From: Corynebacterium timonense
Lineage (GTDB): Bacteria; Actinomycetota; Actinomycetes; Mycobacteriales; Mycobacteriaceae
NCBI RefSeq assembly: GCF_900105305.1
Contig: NZ_LT629765.1
Location: 1,364,001 to 1,428,000 of the forward strand
Reading direction: 5' to 3'
DNA length: 64,000 bases
Shown here: in pieces, positions 26,968 through 35,771 of the stretch
How the letters are laid out: each line of letters starts with the position of its first letter
How positions within the stretch are numbered: position 1 is the stretch's first letter
Position numbers and translations under genes: made by a program
The notes under the pieces: model-generated
Database searches by the model: none
The model's input: only the letters and a program-made list of their open reading frames with translations
Told to the model about the DNA's origin: nothing

Positions 26968-28896
26968 ATGAACACTCGCTCACTCTGCCGCTCGCTCTGC
27001 GCCGCGACCGCCACCGCAGGCCTCCTCGCCCTCGGGCCGTTCCCCTTCCCCGCGCTCATGCCGGACGCCGCGGCGCAGGATACCGCCTCGACCCACCGCA
27101 CCGTCACAAGCGGCAGCGTGGAATGGGGTGTGCGCACGTCCTTCCGCAACTACATCGAAGGAAACATCGCGCGCGGGCAGATCGAGATGCTCAGCCCCGC
27201 CTCGCGCACGGGCGGAGGCTTCGAATTTCCCGTCGCGTCCTCCGCACTCAGCTCCTCCTCCTCCGGCCAGATCAACTTCGCAGGCGGTGTTCGCTTCACC
27301 GGCCACTCGGGCGTACTGGACATGACGCTGCAGAACCCGATCCTCGTGGTCAACGGCACCAAGGCTGAGCTGCGGGTGGACTACCGCACCCTCGAGTACA
27401 ACGGCATGCAAACCCACGAGCCCGGCAAGCTGCTCACCGGCACCGAAGCGGTCTTTGCCACCATCACTCTCTCCTCGCCCGCGGACTTCTCCGCAGACAC
27501 CGTCACGCTCAACGGAACTGCCCAGCTGGCCTCCCAGGCCACCGAAGTCTTTGGCGGTTTCTACCAACCCGGGGAGGAGCTCGATCCCATCTCCATTAGC
27601 TTGTCGCTGGGCACCGCGCACGGACCCGCCCCGAAGCCCAAGTACTCCCTGGGCGGTGGAGGTGGCCCCGGCGGGAACACGGGCGGCGGCACGGGCGCCA
27701 CCCGTTCGAACGCAACGACAGGGCCGGCGAAGCTTCTGGGCACGATCAACGACACCCTCATTGAGGTCAACGGCCTCTTTGTCAACAGCGACAACATCAT
27801 GCGCAACAGCAAGAAGCTTCTCGCTGGAGGCGACAGCGCACACTCAGGCGGGGGCGCCGCGAATCCGAACAACACGGCCGCCCCCGCCAACAATGGCCCC
27901 ACCCAGGGTGGGCAGCCCGCCCCAGCGGCGCCTAAGCCCCCGAACTCCGCCCCCGGGCAGGCGGCCACCTCCGCCCGGACCGCGTCGGCGCCACACGCCG
28001 CCGGAGGCGGGGCGGCGGGTGGGGCGGCGCCGAGCACGGGCGCCTCGGGCGACGTCTGTCACGCGCCCGGCTCCCGAGGGGTCACAAGCGCGAACGCCGA
28101 GTGGGGCGTGCGGCAGTCCTTCCGCACCTACATCCGCGGCACCATCGCACGGGGCGGCTGGGAGCTGAGCAACGTCGGCGACGCTGACAAGAAATTCCAG
28201 TTCAGCGGCAACTCGGGCGCCGTTGACCCCGGTGCAAGGTCGGGGTCGATCCTGTTCCCGGGCAGCATCCGTTTCACCGGGCACTCGGGCATCCTGGACA
28301 CGCGCTTTTCCAACATCGAGATCACGTTCAACGGCACCACCGGCTCGCTGATCGCCAACGTCTCCTCCAACGACGTCGAGGGCAGACCGCACGAGTACGG
28401 GCGCGTCGCCCTCGCCGACCTGTCATTCACCCAGCTCGACGTCTCCGATAGCGCGGTCAGCGGCAGCGCCACCACCGCGCTCACCGCGGTCGGCGCGGAA
28501 GCCTTCGGCCAGTTCTACCCGGTGGGCGACCCGCTCGACCCGATCTCCTTCACGGCCACCCTCGGTGGGTCGGCCAACTGCTTGGAGGGCCAGGGCGGCA
28601 CCGCTTCCGGTGCAGCCACGGGCAAGGGCAACAGTGCGGAAAACGCCCAGGCGAAGCTCAGCGGGGCGGCCGCCACGCAGGCCGCAGGAGCCGGCGGTAG
28701 CGTCCTCGACGATCTGACGGGTGACGCCACGACCACCTCGAGCGAGCAGCCGGAGGGCGGCAAGTTCCAGATCAAGAACGCCGCGACCGGCAGCGGCGGG
28801 GCGGGCGTCGACGACGGCTTCCTTGCCCGGCTGCTCCTGCTCCTCGGTTCTGTCGCGGGAGCGGGTGGGGCGCTGGTTCGCTTCGTCGTGAAGTAA
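26968..28896 (+). CDS. htaA: HtaA haem-binding surface protein, two HtaA (CR) domains
   Basis: 642 residues. A signal peptide (about 1-36) is followed by HtaA domain 1 (about 45-215), a long Gly/Pro/Ala/Asn-rich linker, HtaA domain 2 (about 370-540) and a C-terminal membrane anchor LARLLLLLGSVAGAGGALVRF. Each domain keeps the Tyr of FR(N/T)YI(E/R)G and the His of RFTGHSG, the residues that ligate haem in this family. HtaA takes haem from host haemoproteins and passes it to HmuT. The ATG at 26968 starts the signal peptide. hmuTUV follow, and a DtxR-like box precedes it. Confidence 0.95.
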   Translation: MNTRSLCRSLCAATATAGLLALGPFPFPALMPDAAAQDTASTHRTVTSGSVEWGVRTSFRNYIEGNIARGQIEMLSPASRTGGGFEFPVASSALSSSSSGQINFAGGVRFTGHSGVLDMTLQNPILVVNGTKAELRVDYRTLEYNGMQTHEPGKLLTGTEAVFATITLSSPADFSADTVTLNGTAQLASQATEVFGGFYQPGEELDPISISLSLGTAHGPAPKPKYSLGGGGGPGGNTGGGTGATRSNATTGPAKLLGTINDTLIEVNGLFVNSDNIMRNSKKLLAGGDSAHSGGGAANPNNTAAPANNGPTQGGQPAPAAPKPPNSAPGQAATSARTASAPHAAGGGAAGGAAPSTGASGDVCHAPGSRGVTSANAEWGVRQSFRTYIRGTIARGGWELSNVGDADKKFQFSGNSGAVDPGARSGSILFPGSIRFTGHSGILDTRFSNIEITFNGTTGSLIANVSSNDVEGRPHEYGRVALADLSFTQLDVSDSAVSGSATTALTAVGAEAFGQFYPVGDPLDPISFTATLGGSANCLEGQGGTASGAATGKGNSAENAQAKLSGAAATQAAGAGGSVLDDLTGDATTTSSEQPEGGKFQIKNAATGSGGAGVDDGFLARLLLLLGSVAGAGGALVRFVVK

Positions 28897-28946
28897 CTGC
28901 AGGTAACTGCGCGAACTCGCTGGTTCAACAACTACGGAGAAAGATA

Positions 28947-29993
28947 GTGACGAAACGTTGTTCATTGGTCGCCGCAGTGTGCGCGGCCGCCCTCGCCCTA
29001 AGCTCCTGCGCCTCGTGGGACACCCCGATCGAACCGGTCGCTGTCGAAGCGACGGGGGATCCGCGCACAACGCAAGGCGCGTCCATCATCTCGCAGGTGC
29101 CGGAGGTGGAACCCGTCACAGCGACGCCGCAGCACCTGCTGCCCGTGAGCTTAACGGACGCCGACGGCTACGACGTCGAGGTCACCGACACCTCGCGGAT
29201 CTTGGCCCTCGACCTGTACGGCACGTACACGAAGACCCTGCGGGGCCTCGGCCTGGGCGACAACATCATCGGCCGGACGGTGAGCTCCGACGAGCCCTCA
29301 CTGGCGGATCGGCCGGTGGTGACGGAAAACGGCCATTCACTCAACGTCGAGGCGATCTTGAACCTCGCGCCGAGCCTGGTCATCGTCGACCACTCTGTCG
29401 GCCCTCAGGAGGCGATCGACCAGATCCGCGCGGCGGGCGTGACCACGGTGGTGATGGAACCGCAGCGCTCCATCGACTCGATCGGCGCGGACATTGAGAC
29501 GCTCGCCGCGGTGGTCGGAGAGCCGGAGGCGGGCGCGGAGCTCGCCGAGCGCAGCGAGCGGGAGTTGCAGCAGGCGAAGGAGGCCATCGCGAAGGTGGTG
29601 CCGGAGCAACCGCTGCGGATGTCTTTCCTCTACGCCCGCGGCACGGGCGGTGTGTTCTACCTGCTCGGCGAGGAGGCTGCGACAGACGACCTGATCGGCG
29701 CGCTCGGCGGCGTGGACGTGAACACTCAAAACGGCATCGGTGCGCCCTCCCCCGCCAGCCCGGAGGCCCTCGCGGAGGTCAACCCCGAGGTCTTTGTCAT
29801 GATGACAGGCGGGTTGAAATCCACGGGCGACATCGAGGGGCTCCTCCAACGCCCCGGGGTGGCCCAAACAATCGCGGGGCAGAACCGCCGGGTGCTCGCG
29901 CTTCCCGACGGCGACTCCCTCGCCTTCGGCCCGCAGACCGGCCAGCTCCTCCTCAGCGCGGCCAACGCGCTATACGGGGGGCAGCAGTCCTAG
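28947..29993 (+). CDS. hmuT: Haem ABC transporter substrate-binding lipoprotein
   Basis: 348 residues. The signal peptide ends in a lipobox LALSSC (Cys near residue 25), so the protein is a lipid-anchored binding protein. The body is of the class III helical-backbone type used for haem and siderophores, with RILALDLYGTYTKTLRGLGLGD and VNPEVFVMMTGGLKSTG. HmuT receives haem from HtaA and delivers it to HmuUV. The GTG start follows CGGAGAAAG. Its stop overlaps the hmuU start by one base. Confidence 0.93.
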   Translation: MTKRCSLVAAVCAAALALSSCASWDTPIEPVAVEATGDPRTTQGASIISQVPEVEPVTATPQHLLPVSLTDADGYDVEVTDTSRILALDLYGTYTKTLRGLGLGDNIIGRTVSSDEPSLADRPVVTENGHSLNVEAILNLAPSLVIVDHSVGPQEAIDQIRAAGVTTVVMEPQRSIDSIGADIETLAAVVGEPEAGAELAERSERELQQAKEAIAKVVPEQPLRMSFLYARGTGGVFYLLGEEAATDDLIGALGGVDVNTQNGIGAPSPASPEALAEVNPEVFVMMTGGLKSTGDIEGLLQRPGVAQTIAGQNRRVLALPDGDSLAFGPQTGQLLLSAANALYGGQQS

Positions 29994-31039
29994 TGCACCC
30001 CTCACCTGGTGGCGCCTTCGCCGTCCGGCGTCGGCGCCGCACCCTCATGTATGCCTGCACCGCCGTCGGCCTTCTTGCCGCGGCGGCTGTGTCCGTGACA
30101 GCGGGCCAGTATGAGTTGCCGCTCGCGCAGCTCGGCCCGATCCTCGCGGGCGGCCCTCACAACGCCACTGACCTCGACGCCTCCGTCGTCTGGCAGATCC
30201 GTCTGCCCCGCCTCGTGCTCGGCCTCATCGTTGGCGCCGCCCTCGGAGTCGGCGGCGCGCTCATGCAGGCCGTCTTCGCCAACCCGCTGGCCGAGCCATC
30301 GGTCATCGGCGTGAGCAGCGGCGCGGGCGTCGGGGCGGCCGCCGCCATCGTCTTCGGGTGGAACGTCGTGGGCGCGATGACCACGCCGTTATGTGCCTTC
30401 GCGGCGGGCCTCGCCACGACGGCTCTGGTCTACCAGCTGTCTCGTATCGGCGGCTCCGTCCGCGTGATCAACCTCATCCTCGTCGGCATTGCGGCCAACG
30501 CGTTAGCCGGGGCAACGATCGCGTTGCTTACCTTCATCGCCCCCACGACAGCCCGCGAGAACATCATTTTCTGGCAGATGGGGACGCTCGCCGGCGCGAC
30601 CTGGGAACACACGGGCATCGTGGCCGTCATCGCGGCCATCGCGCTCGGCGGCGCTCTGCTGCTCGGCCGCCGGCTCGACATCCTCGCGCTTGGCGACACC
30701 GCCGCCTTCCACGTGGGCATCAACGTCACGGCGCTCCGGGTTACCGCCATTGCTCTCTCGACCCTGCTCACCGCGGCCGCCGTGTCCTTCGCCGGGCTCA
30801 TCGGCTTTGTCGGCTTGGTCGTGCCGCACATCGTTCGCACGGTGATGGGCCCGTCCAACGCCGCCCTCCTTCCCGCCTCGGCGCTCGGTGGGGCGTTGCT
30901 CATCGCGGTCGGCGACGTGCTGGCCCGCACGCTCATCGCCTTCGCTGACCTCCCGATCGGCATATTCACCGCGATGATCGGCGGCCCCGTGTTTTTTGTG
31001 CTGTTGCGGCGGATGATGCGCAAGGGAGGCATCGCATGA
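29993..31039 (+). CDS. hmuU: Haem ABC transporter permease
   Basis: 348 residues with about ten membrane segments of the FecCD family. RLPRLVLGLIVGAALGVGGALMQAVFANPLAEPSVIGVSSGAG is the family's N-terminal signature, and SFAGLIGFVGLVVPHIVRTVMGPSN is the loop that meets the ATPase. It forms the haem channel with HmuV. Start GTG overlaps the hmuT stop (TAGTG) and the stop overlaps the hmuV start (ATGA), giving tight coupling. Confidence 0.95.
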   Translation: MHPSPGGAFAVRRRRRTLMYACTAVGLLAAAAVSVTAGQYELPLAQLGPILAGGPHNATDLDASVVWQIRLPRLVLGLIVGAALGVGGALMQAVFANPLAEPSVIGVSSGAGVGAAAAIVFGWNVVGAMTTPLCAFAAGLATTALVYQLSRIGGSVRVINLILVGIAANALAGATIALLTFIAPTTARENIIFWQMGTLAGATWEHTGIVAVIAAIALGGALLLGRRLDILALGDTAAFHVGINVTALRVTAIALSTLLTAAAVSFAGLIGFVGLVVPHIVRTVMGPSNAALLPASALGGALLIAVGDVLARTLIAFADLPIGIFTAMIGGPVFFVLLRRMMRKGGIA

Positions 31040-31854
31040 GCGTCATCGCGCGAGAGGTCTCCGTGGCTATCCACGGCACGACAATCGTCGATTCGGTCTC
31101 TCTCACGGCCCACCCCGGCGAGGTGACGGGGCTGATCGGCCCCAACGGCGCTGGCAAATCCACCGTGCTCGCCGCGTTGTCCGGAGGCGTGGCGCTGTCC
31201 TCCGGGGCGGTGGAGTGCGCGGGCCTCGACGTGGCGGCGGCGAGCCCCGCCGAGCTGGCCCGAGTGCGCTCGGTCATGCTGCAAGACGTGTCGGTCGCCT
31301 TCGGCTTCCTCGTCCGCGACGTCGTGGCCATGGGCCGCGCCCCCTGGGGCCGTTCGTCTCGCGACGCCGAGCTTATCGACGCCTCACTCGCCGCCGCGGG
31401 CATCGAGCACCTCCAGGACCGCCAGGTGACAACCCTCTCCGGCGGCGAGCGTGCGCGCGTCGCGCTGGCCCGCGTGCTCGCTCAGCAGACCCCTGTGGTG
31501 TTCCTCGACGAGCCCACCGCGGCTTTGGACGTGCGCTACCAGGAGGCGACGATGGGTACCGCCCGCGTTCTTGCGGACCGGGGGCGCACTGTGGTTGTCG
31601 TGCTGCACGACCTTTCGCTCGCCGCGGCCTACTGCGACCGCGTGGCGTGCCTCAAGGGCGGCCGTCTCGTGGCGGCAGGGCGCGTCGACGAGGTGTATAC
31701 GCCGGAGACCCTCTCTCGTGTTTACGACTGGGATCTGTCCATCACCCCGTCGCCTATCCGGTTGCACGTCACACCCCAGCTGTCGCACGGACGGCTGCCA
31801 GCCGATTCGCCGCTGTTCACCGTCCTACCCCCGCGCCACCCCCGCTCTTGTTAG
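31036..31854 (+). CDS. hmuV: Haem ABC transporter ATP-binding protein
   Basis: 272 residues. Walker A GPNGAGKST (near residue 36), signature LSGGERARVALARVLAQ, Walker B VVFLDEPTAALD and the His switch VVLHD are all present. It powers haem import through HmuU. It overlaps hmuU by four bases and ends the hmuTUV unit; the next gene has its own DtxR-like box. Confidence 0.96.
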   Translation: MSVIAREVSVAIHGTTIVDSVSLTAHPGEVTGLIGPNGAGKSTVLAALSGGVALSSGAVECAGLDVAAASPAELARVRSVMLQDVSVAFGFLVRDVVAMGRAPWGRSSRDAELIDASLAAAGIEHLQDRQVTTLSGGERARVALARVLAQQTPVVFLDEPTAALDVRYQEATMGTARVLADRGRTVVVVLHDLSLAAAYCDRVACLKGGRLVAAGRVDEVYTPETLSRVYDWDLSITPSPIRLHVTPQLSHGRLPADSPLFTVLPPRHPRSC

Positions 31855-31870
31855 GCCAGCGTGTCCTTAT

Positions 31871-31889
31871 TAAGGTTAGCCTCACCTCG
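31871..31889. promoter_or_regulatory. DtxR-like box upstream of the HtaB-like gene
   Basis: TAAGGTTAGCCTCACCTCG matches the DtxR consensus at 14 of 19 positions, 24 bases before the ATG at 31914. It suggests a separate iron-regulated promoter for the last two genes of the region. Confidence 0.65.
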
Positions 31890-31913
31890 TAGTCCAACCT
31901 TCAAGGAGCACAT

Positions 31914-32720
31914 ATGCCAGAACGTTCCCGCACCGCCGTCGCCGTCGCGACAGCCCTCGGCCTCGCGGCCACCACCCTCGCCGCCCCCGCCGCCCACGCG
32001 GAAGCCCCGGCGAAACTCGACGGCGGCACCGTGTCATGGCCCATCAAAAAGTCCTTCCTTCGCTACATCCAAGGCTCCATCGCGCAGGGGTCGATCACCC
32101 CCTCGGATGGCGCGCAGGTGACCAAAGACGGCGAGTCGATCGTCGACCTCGTCTTCCCCGTCGACGCCGCCGCCTCCGAGATCAAGCCCGATGGCAGCGG
32201 GGTCATCGACCTCAAAGGTGCCGTTAAGTTCCTCGGCCACAAAGGGCACGGCGGGGCCGAGTGGGGCCTGGAACTGGAGTACTCCGACCTCAAGGTCCAC
32301 ATCACCGACGGCACGAAGGGCGTCCTCACCGCCGACTACCGCCGCGTCGGCGCACTGCCGGGCAAGACCCCCGACACGGCCACCGGCGACGACCAACCCA
32401 TCGTCTCTTTCACAATGGCAGCCCCCCTCAAGCCCGGCGACGACCTGACCTTCAAGGGCGGCTCCCCCACCACCACCGTTCTGGAGCATGGCGAAAAGAC
32501 CTTGCTCCAATACAAGAAGAACGACGTGCTGGAAGACGGCCCCATCACCCTCGACCTGGCCTTCGCTAAGGGCCAGACCCCGACTCCGCCGACCTCCCAG
32601 AAGTCAAGCCTTCCGCCCGTCGGCATCGCCGGTATCGTTCTGGCCATCGTCGGCCTCCTCGGTGGCCTCGCCTCGCTGCTGGGCGCCATCCCCGGGCTGA
32701 AACTGCCGGGGCTGCGCTAG
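31914..32720 (+). CDS. htaB: HtaB-like haem-binding protein, one HtaA domain
   Basis: 268 residues: signal peptide to about AHA-29, one HtaA domain (about 35-225), a short Pro/Thr-rich linker and a C-terminal membrane anchor (VGIAGIVLAIVGLLGGLASLLGAI). The haem-ligand Tyr (SFLRYIQGSIAQG) and His (KFLGHKGHG) positions of the family are kept. HtaB-type proteins are thought to relay haem between HtaA and HmuT across the envelope. The ATG follows AAGGAG, and a DtxR-like box lies just upstream. Confidence 0.92.
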   Translation: MPERSRTAVAVATALGLAATTLAAPAAHAEAPAKLDGGTVSWPIKKSFLRYIQGSIAQGSITPSDGAQVTKDGESIVDLVFPVDAAASEIKPDGSGVIDLKGAVKFLGHKGHGGAEWGLELEYSDLKVHITDGTKGVLTADYRRVGALPGKTPDTATGDDQPIVSFTMAAPLKPGDDLTFKGGSPTTTVLEHGEKTLLQYKKNDVLEDGPITLDLAFAKGQTPTPPTSQKSSLPPVGIAGIVLAIVGLLGGLASLLGAIPGLKLPGLR

Positions 32721-32732
32721 GCGGGGCTGACA

Positions 32733-33005
32733 ATGAAGCTGAAGACCACCGGCGGCGCGCTCACCCTCGCGCTGGCTCTCTCCCTGGGCGCGGGCCACGC
32801 CCCCGCGGCGGCGGAGACACCTGCAGCGGAGACGCAGGCGTCGTCGCCCCACGCGCTGTCGTCTCCCACGCTGTCCTCCACGCTGTCCTCCACGAAGGAC
32901 GACTCCATCGCGGCGCAGGTCACGAACGCGCTCGCCCTCGCCATTGCCGTGGTCGGTTTGACTGCCGCGCTCGCCGGCCTGGCGAAGGGGGTGATGCCTC
33001 TGTAG
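32733..33005 (+). CDS. Small secreted or membrane-anchored protein of the haem operon (HtaC-like position)
   Basis: 90 residues: signal peptide (MKLKTTGGALTLALALSLGAGHAPAAA), a Ser/Thr/Ala-rich segment and a C-terminal hydrophobic span (VTNALALAIAVVGLTAALAGLAKG). It lies 12 bases after the HtaB-like gene and before a strong terminator, the position held by htaC in some corynebacteria. There is no HtaA domain and no obvious haem ligand. Real gene status is supported by position and codon use; the function is unknown. Confidence 0.7.
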   Translation: MKLKTTGGALTLALALSLGAGHAPAAAETPAAETQASSPHALSSPTLSSTLSSTKDDSIAAQVTNALALAIAVVGLTAALAGLAKGVMPL

Positions 33006-33027
33006 CGCCGCACTGATGATCTCGTTG

Positions 33028-33060
33028 GACGCCCCGGGCCCGCCACAGGCCCGGGGCGTC
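33028..33060 (+). terminator. Terminator of the haem uptake operon
   Basis: A perfect 13-base stem, GACGCCCCGGGCC (33028-33040) with GGCCCGGGGCGTC (33048-33060), closes a 7-base loop and is followed by GCTGTCTCTTT. It lies 23 bases after the last gene of the region. Confidence 0.85.
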
Positions 33061-33085
33061 GCTGTCTCTTTCACCCCCGCGCGCC

Positions 33086-33091
33086 TAGTAT
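33086..33091 (+). promoter_or_regulatory. -10 box of the 3-methyladenine glycosylase gene
   Basis: TAGTAT, 8 bases before the ATG at 33100, immediately downstream of the haem operon terminator; fits a leaderless mRNA. Confidence 0.5.
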
Positions 33092-33099
33092 GTACGGCG

Positions 33100-33660
33100 A
33101 TGACCGTGAACTTCACCGACCCCGCCGACGTCGTCGCGCCGCAGCTGCTCGGCTGCCTCATCACCCACAACGGCGTCACCATCCGCCTCACCGAGGTGGA
33201 GGCCTACCTCGGCGCGAGCGATAGCGCCGCGCACACCTACCGCGGCAAGACCGCCCGCAACGCCGCCATGTTCGGCCCACCCGGGCGCCTCTACGTCTAC
33301 CTGTCCTACGGCATTCACCACAACGGCAACATCGTCTGCGCCCCCGAGGGCGAGGGGCAGGGCTGCCTGATGCGCGGCGGGGAGGTCGTCGCCGGGGAGG
33401 ACCTCGCCCGCCAGCGGCGCCAGCGCCCCGACCGTGCCCCGATCGCCCACGAAAACCTCGCCCGCGGGCCCGGCAACCTGGGCCGGGCGCTCGGGCTCGA
33501 GCTGGCGGACAACGGCACGCCTGTCGAGATCAGCGCGCGCGAGGCCGAGCCCGAATGGGTGCGCGGCCCGCGCGTCGGCATCTCGAAAAACACCGAGGCG
33601 CCCCTGCGGTTTTGGGTGCCCGGGGACGCGACTGTGTCGACGCCGCGGGGGCGTCGCTAA
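33100..33660 (+). CDS. mpg: DNA-3-methyladenine glycosylase (AAG/MPG type)
   Basis: 186 residues of the Aag family, which removes alkylated and deaminated purines. VAPQLLGCLI, the catalytic Glu segment IRLTEVEAYLG, AAHTYRGKTARNAAMFGPPGRLYVYLSYGIHHN and RGPGNLGRALG are characteristic. The frame is open upstream to 33016, through the terminator, but the family starts near the ATG at 33100, where a -10 box is also found. Its TAA overlaps the convergent ppk2 stop by three bases. Confidence 0.93.
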   Translation: MTVNFTDPADVVAPQLLGCLITHNGVTIRLTEVEAYLGASDSAAHTYRGKTARNAAMFGPPGRLYVYLSYGIHHNGNIVCAPEGEGQGCLMRGGEVVAGEDLARQRRQRPDRAPIAHENLARGPGNLGRALGLELADNGTPVEISAREAEPEWVRGPRVGISKNTEAPLRFWVPGDATVSTPRGRR

Positions 33661-34490
33661 GCCTTCTTCTCAAGCTTCCTGGCCACGTCGGGCACGTAGT
33701 TGAACTCATTGCGCGGGGGGCGCTTGTAGCCGTCGCCCTCGGGGCGCGTCGGGATCTCCGGCAGCTCGCGCTCGATCCGCTCGTAGGGGATGGTGGACAG
33801 CAGGTGCGAGATGACATTGATGCGCGAGCGCTTCTTGTCCTCGCTTTCCACAGTGAACCACGGCGCCGAGGGGATGTCGGTATGCACGAACATTTCGTCC
33901 TTCGCCCGGGAGTAGTCCTCCCAGCGGGTGATGGACTCGAGGTCCATCGGGGACAGCTTCCAGCGGCGCAGCGGGTCGTCGCGGCGGGCCTCGAAGCGGC
34001 GCGCCTGCTCCTCGTCGGAGACCGAGAACCAGTACTTGCGCAGCATGATCCCGTCCTCGACGAGGAGGCGCTCGAAGATCGGCGCCTGGTGCAGGAAGCG
34101 GCGGTACTCCTGCGAGGTGCACAGCCCCATCACGCGCTCGACGCCCGCCCTGTTGTACCAGGACCGATCGAAGATGACGATCTCGCCCGCCGCCGGAAGG
34201 CGCTCGATGTAGCGCTGGAAGTACCACTGCGTCCGCTCGCGCTCCGTGGGCGCGGGCAGCGCCTCGACCCGGCACGTGCGCGGGTTGAGGTACTGCGTGA
34301 TCCGCTTGATCGCGGATCCCTTCCCGGCGCCGTCGCGGCCTTCCATCACGACGACGAGGCGCGCGCCCGTTTCCTCGACCCACTGCTGCATGTCCACCAG
34401 CTCGGCTTGGAGGCGCACCAGCTCCTTTTTGTACGCCTTCTTCGACAGCTTCGGCGGCTTTCCGGACTTCTTCTTTTTCGCCTCGCTCAT
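33657..34490 (-). CDS. ppk2: Polyphosphate kinase 2, single-domain
   Basis: 277 residues of the PPK2 family, which moves phosphate between polyphosphate and nucleotides. VVVMEGRDGAGKGSAIKR (Walker A-like, about residues 47-64), the lid-like TQWYFQRYIERLPAAGEI, and the Walker B-like IFDRSWYNRAGVERVMG are visible. A Lys-rich N-terminus precedes the domain. Corynebacteria store polyphosphate and carry such genes. GDP or ADP preference cannot be read here. Confidence 0.94.
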   Translation of the reverse strand: MSEAKKKKSGKPPKLSKKAYKKELVRLQAELVDMQQWVEETGARLVVVMEGRDGAGKGSAIKRITQYLNPRTCRVEALPAPTERERTQWYFQRYIERLPAAGEIVIFDRSWYNRAGVERVMGLCTSQEYRRFLHQAPIFERLLVEDGIMLRKYWFSVSDEEQARRFEARRDDPLRRWKLSPMDLESITRWEDYSRAKDEMFVHTDIPSAPWFTVESEDKKRSRINVISHLLSTIPYERIERELPEIPTRPEGDGYKRPPRNEFNYVPDVARKLEKKA

Positions 34491-34529
34491 GCCTGTCCAC
34501 GCTACCGTGACCGGCTGCGCCCCTGAGTT

Positions 34530-34853
34530 CTACTCCACCTTGAACTCCGCCATCTCGTCCCACTCGGCCTTGCCCTCGATGAGGGTGTTGATGATGGAGG
34601 GGGTCTCAACCAGGATCGTCGGAAACAGCTCGGCCGCCCGCTGAAAGTGCTCGGAGTTCACGTGCGCCTCCGCGGCGTCGTCCGCGAAGCCCTCGACGAG
34701 GATGTAGCGGCCCGGGTTATCGGTATCGCGGTACCAGTCGAAGAAGAGGCAGCCCTCCTCTGCCCGGGTCGCGCGGGTGAAGTCGTCGACGAGTTCGCGG
34801 AAGTTCTCCACGTACTCGGGCTTCGGAATGAACCTGACGTTGATCAAAATCAT
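34530..34853 (-). CDS. Antibiotic biosynthesis monooxygenase (ABM) fold protein, putative quinol monooxygenase
   Basis: 107 residues. MILINVRFIPKPEYVENFRELVDDFTRATRAEEGCLFFDWYRD and the AEAHVNSEHFQRA segment match the dimeric ferredoxin-like ABM domain (YgiN type). Members oxidise quinols or bind haem and small aromatics; the substrate is unknown. The ATG at 34853 begins the domain; TACGCT 7 bases before it suggests a leaderless mRNA. It is not part of the neighbouring haem genes. Confidence 0.8.
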   Translation of the reverse strand: MILINVRFIPKPEYVENFRELVDDFTRATRAEEGCLFFDWYRDTDNPGRYILVEGFADDAAEAHVNSEHFQRAAELFPTILVETPSIINTLIEGKAEWDEMAEFKVE

Positions 34854-34860
34854 GCGCCCC

Positions 34861-34866
34861 AGCGTA
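34861..34866 (-). promoter_or_regulatory. -10 box of the ABM-fold gene
   Basis: Minus-strand TACGCT, 7 bases before the ATG at 34853. Confidence 0.4.
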
Positions 34867-35009
34867 CAAGCACGGCGGATCAGCCCGTCGCCGAAACTCG
34901 GCGCAGGGCGCGGTATAAATAAGGCATTGACCACGTGTGGCGAGGGCGCATCCGTCCCAAGCCGCACTCCGTTTCTTTTTGTTTCTTTATTTTGGGAAGG
35001 CACACGAAC

Positions 35010-35771
35010 GTGAGCACAACCATCGACCTCAACGCCGACCTGGGCGAAACCACGGCCGGCAACCCCGTTGCCGACGACGCCGCCATGCTCGAGATGGTCT
35101 CCAGCGCGAACGTCGCCACCGGCTTCCACGCCGGGGACCCCCACTCCATCGCCGGGACTCTCGCCGCCGCCGCGCGGGCGGGTGTCGTCGTCGGCGCGCA
35201 CCCCGCCTACAACGACCCGGCCGCCTTCGGCCGCCGCTTCGTGGACTACGCTCCCGCCGAGCTTGCCGACGAAGTGCTGTACCAAATCGGCGCCCTCGAC
35301 GCGCTCGCCCGCGCCAACGGCACGCAGGTGCGCTACGTCAAGCCGCACGGCGCGCTCTACAACACCATCGTCCACCACGAGGCGCACGCCCGCGCGGTGA
35401 TCGACGGCATCAAGGCGTTCAGCCCCGACCTGCCGGTGATGCTCCTTCCCGGCGGCGTCGCCGTCGACATCGCGGAGCGCGCCGGCCTGCGGGTGGTCCG
35501 CGAGGCCTTCGCCGACCGCGGCTACAACCCGGACGGGACCCTGGTCTCGCGCCGCGAGCCGAACGCCGTCATGCACGACCCCGAGGCTGTCGCCCGCCGC
35601 GTGCTCCAGGTCGCCGCGACGGGCTCAGTCACGGCTGTCGACGGCACCGAGATCAACGTCGAGGCCGAATCCGTCTGCGTCCACGGGGACTCGCCGGGCG
35701 CGGTGGAACTGACCCGCAGCGTCGTGGCGCGCCTGGGCGACGAAGGTATCGAGATCAGGAGCTTCCTGTGA
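35010..35771 (+). CDS. pxpA: 5-oxoprolinase subunit A (LamB/YcsF family)
   Basis: 253 residues. TIDLNADLGE at the N-terminus, SANVATGFHAGDP, VVVGAHPAYNDPAAFGRR and VRYVKPHGALYNTI are family hallmarks, with metal-binding Asp and His residues. PxpA works with PxpB and PxpC to open 5-oxoproline to glutamate with ATP. The GTG at 35010 follows GGGAAGG; the frame upstream to 34935 is not conserved. Its stop overlaps the pxpBC start by four bases. Confidence 0.95.
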   Translation: MSTTIDLNADLGETTAGNPVADDAAMLEMVSSANVATGFHAGDPHSIAGTLAAAARAGVVVGAHPAYNDPAAFGRRFVDYAPAELADEVLYQIGALDALARANGTQVRYVKPHGALYNTIVHHEAHARAVIDGIKAFSPDLPVMLLPGGVAVDIAERAGLRVVREAFADRGYNPDGTLVSRREPNAVMHDPEAVARRVLQVAATGSVTAVDGTEINVEAESVCVHGDSPGAVELTRSVVARLGDEGIEIRSFL

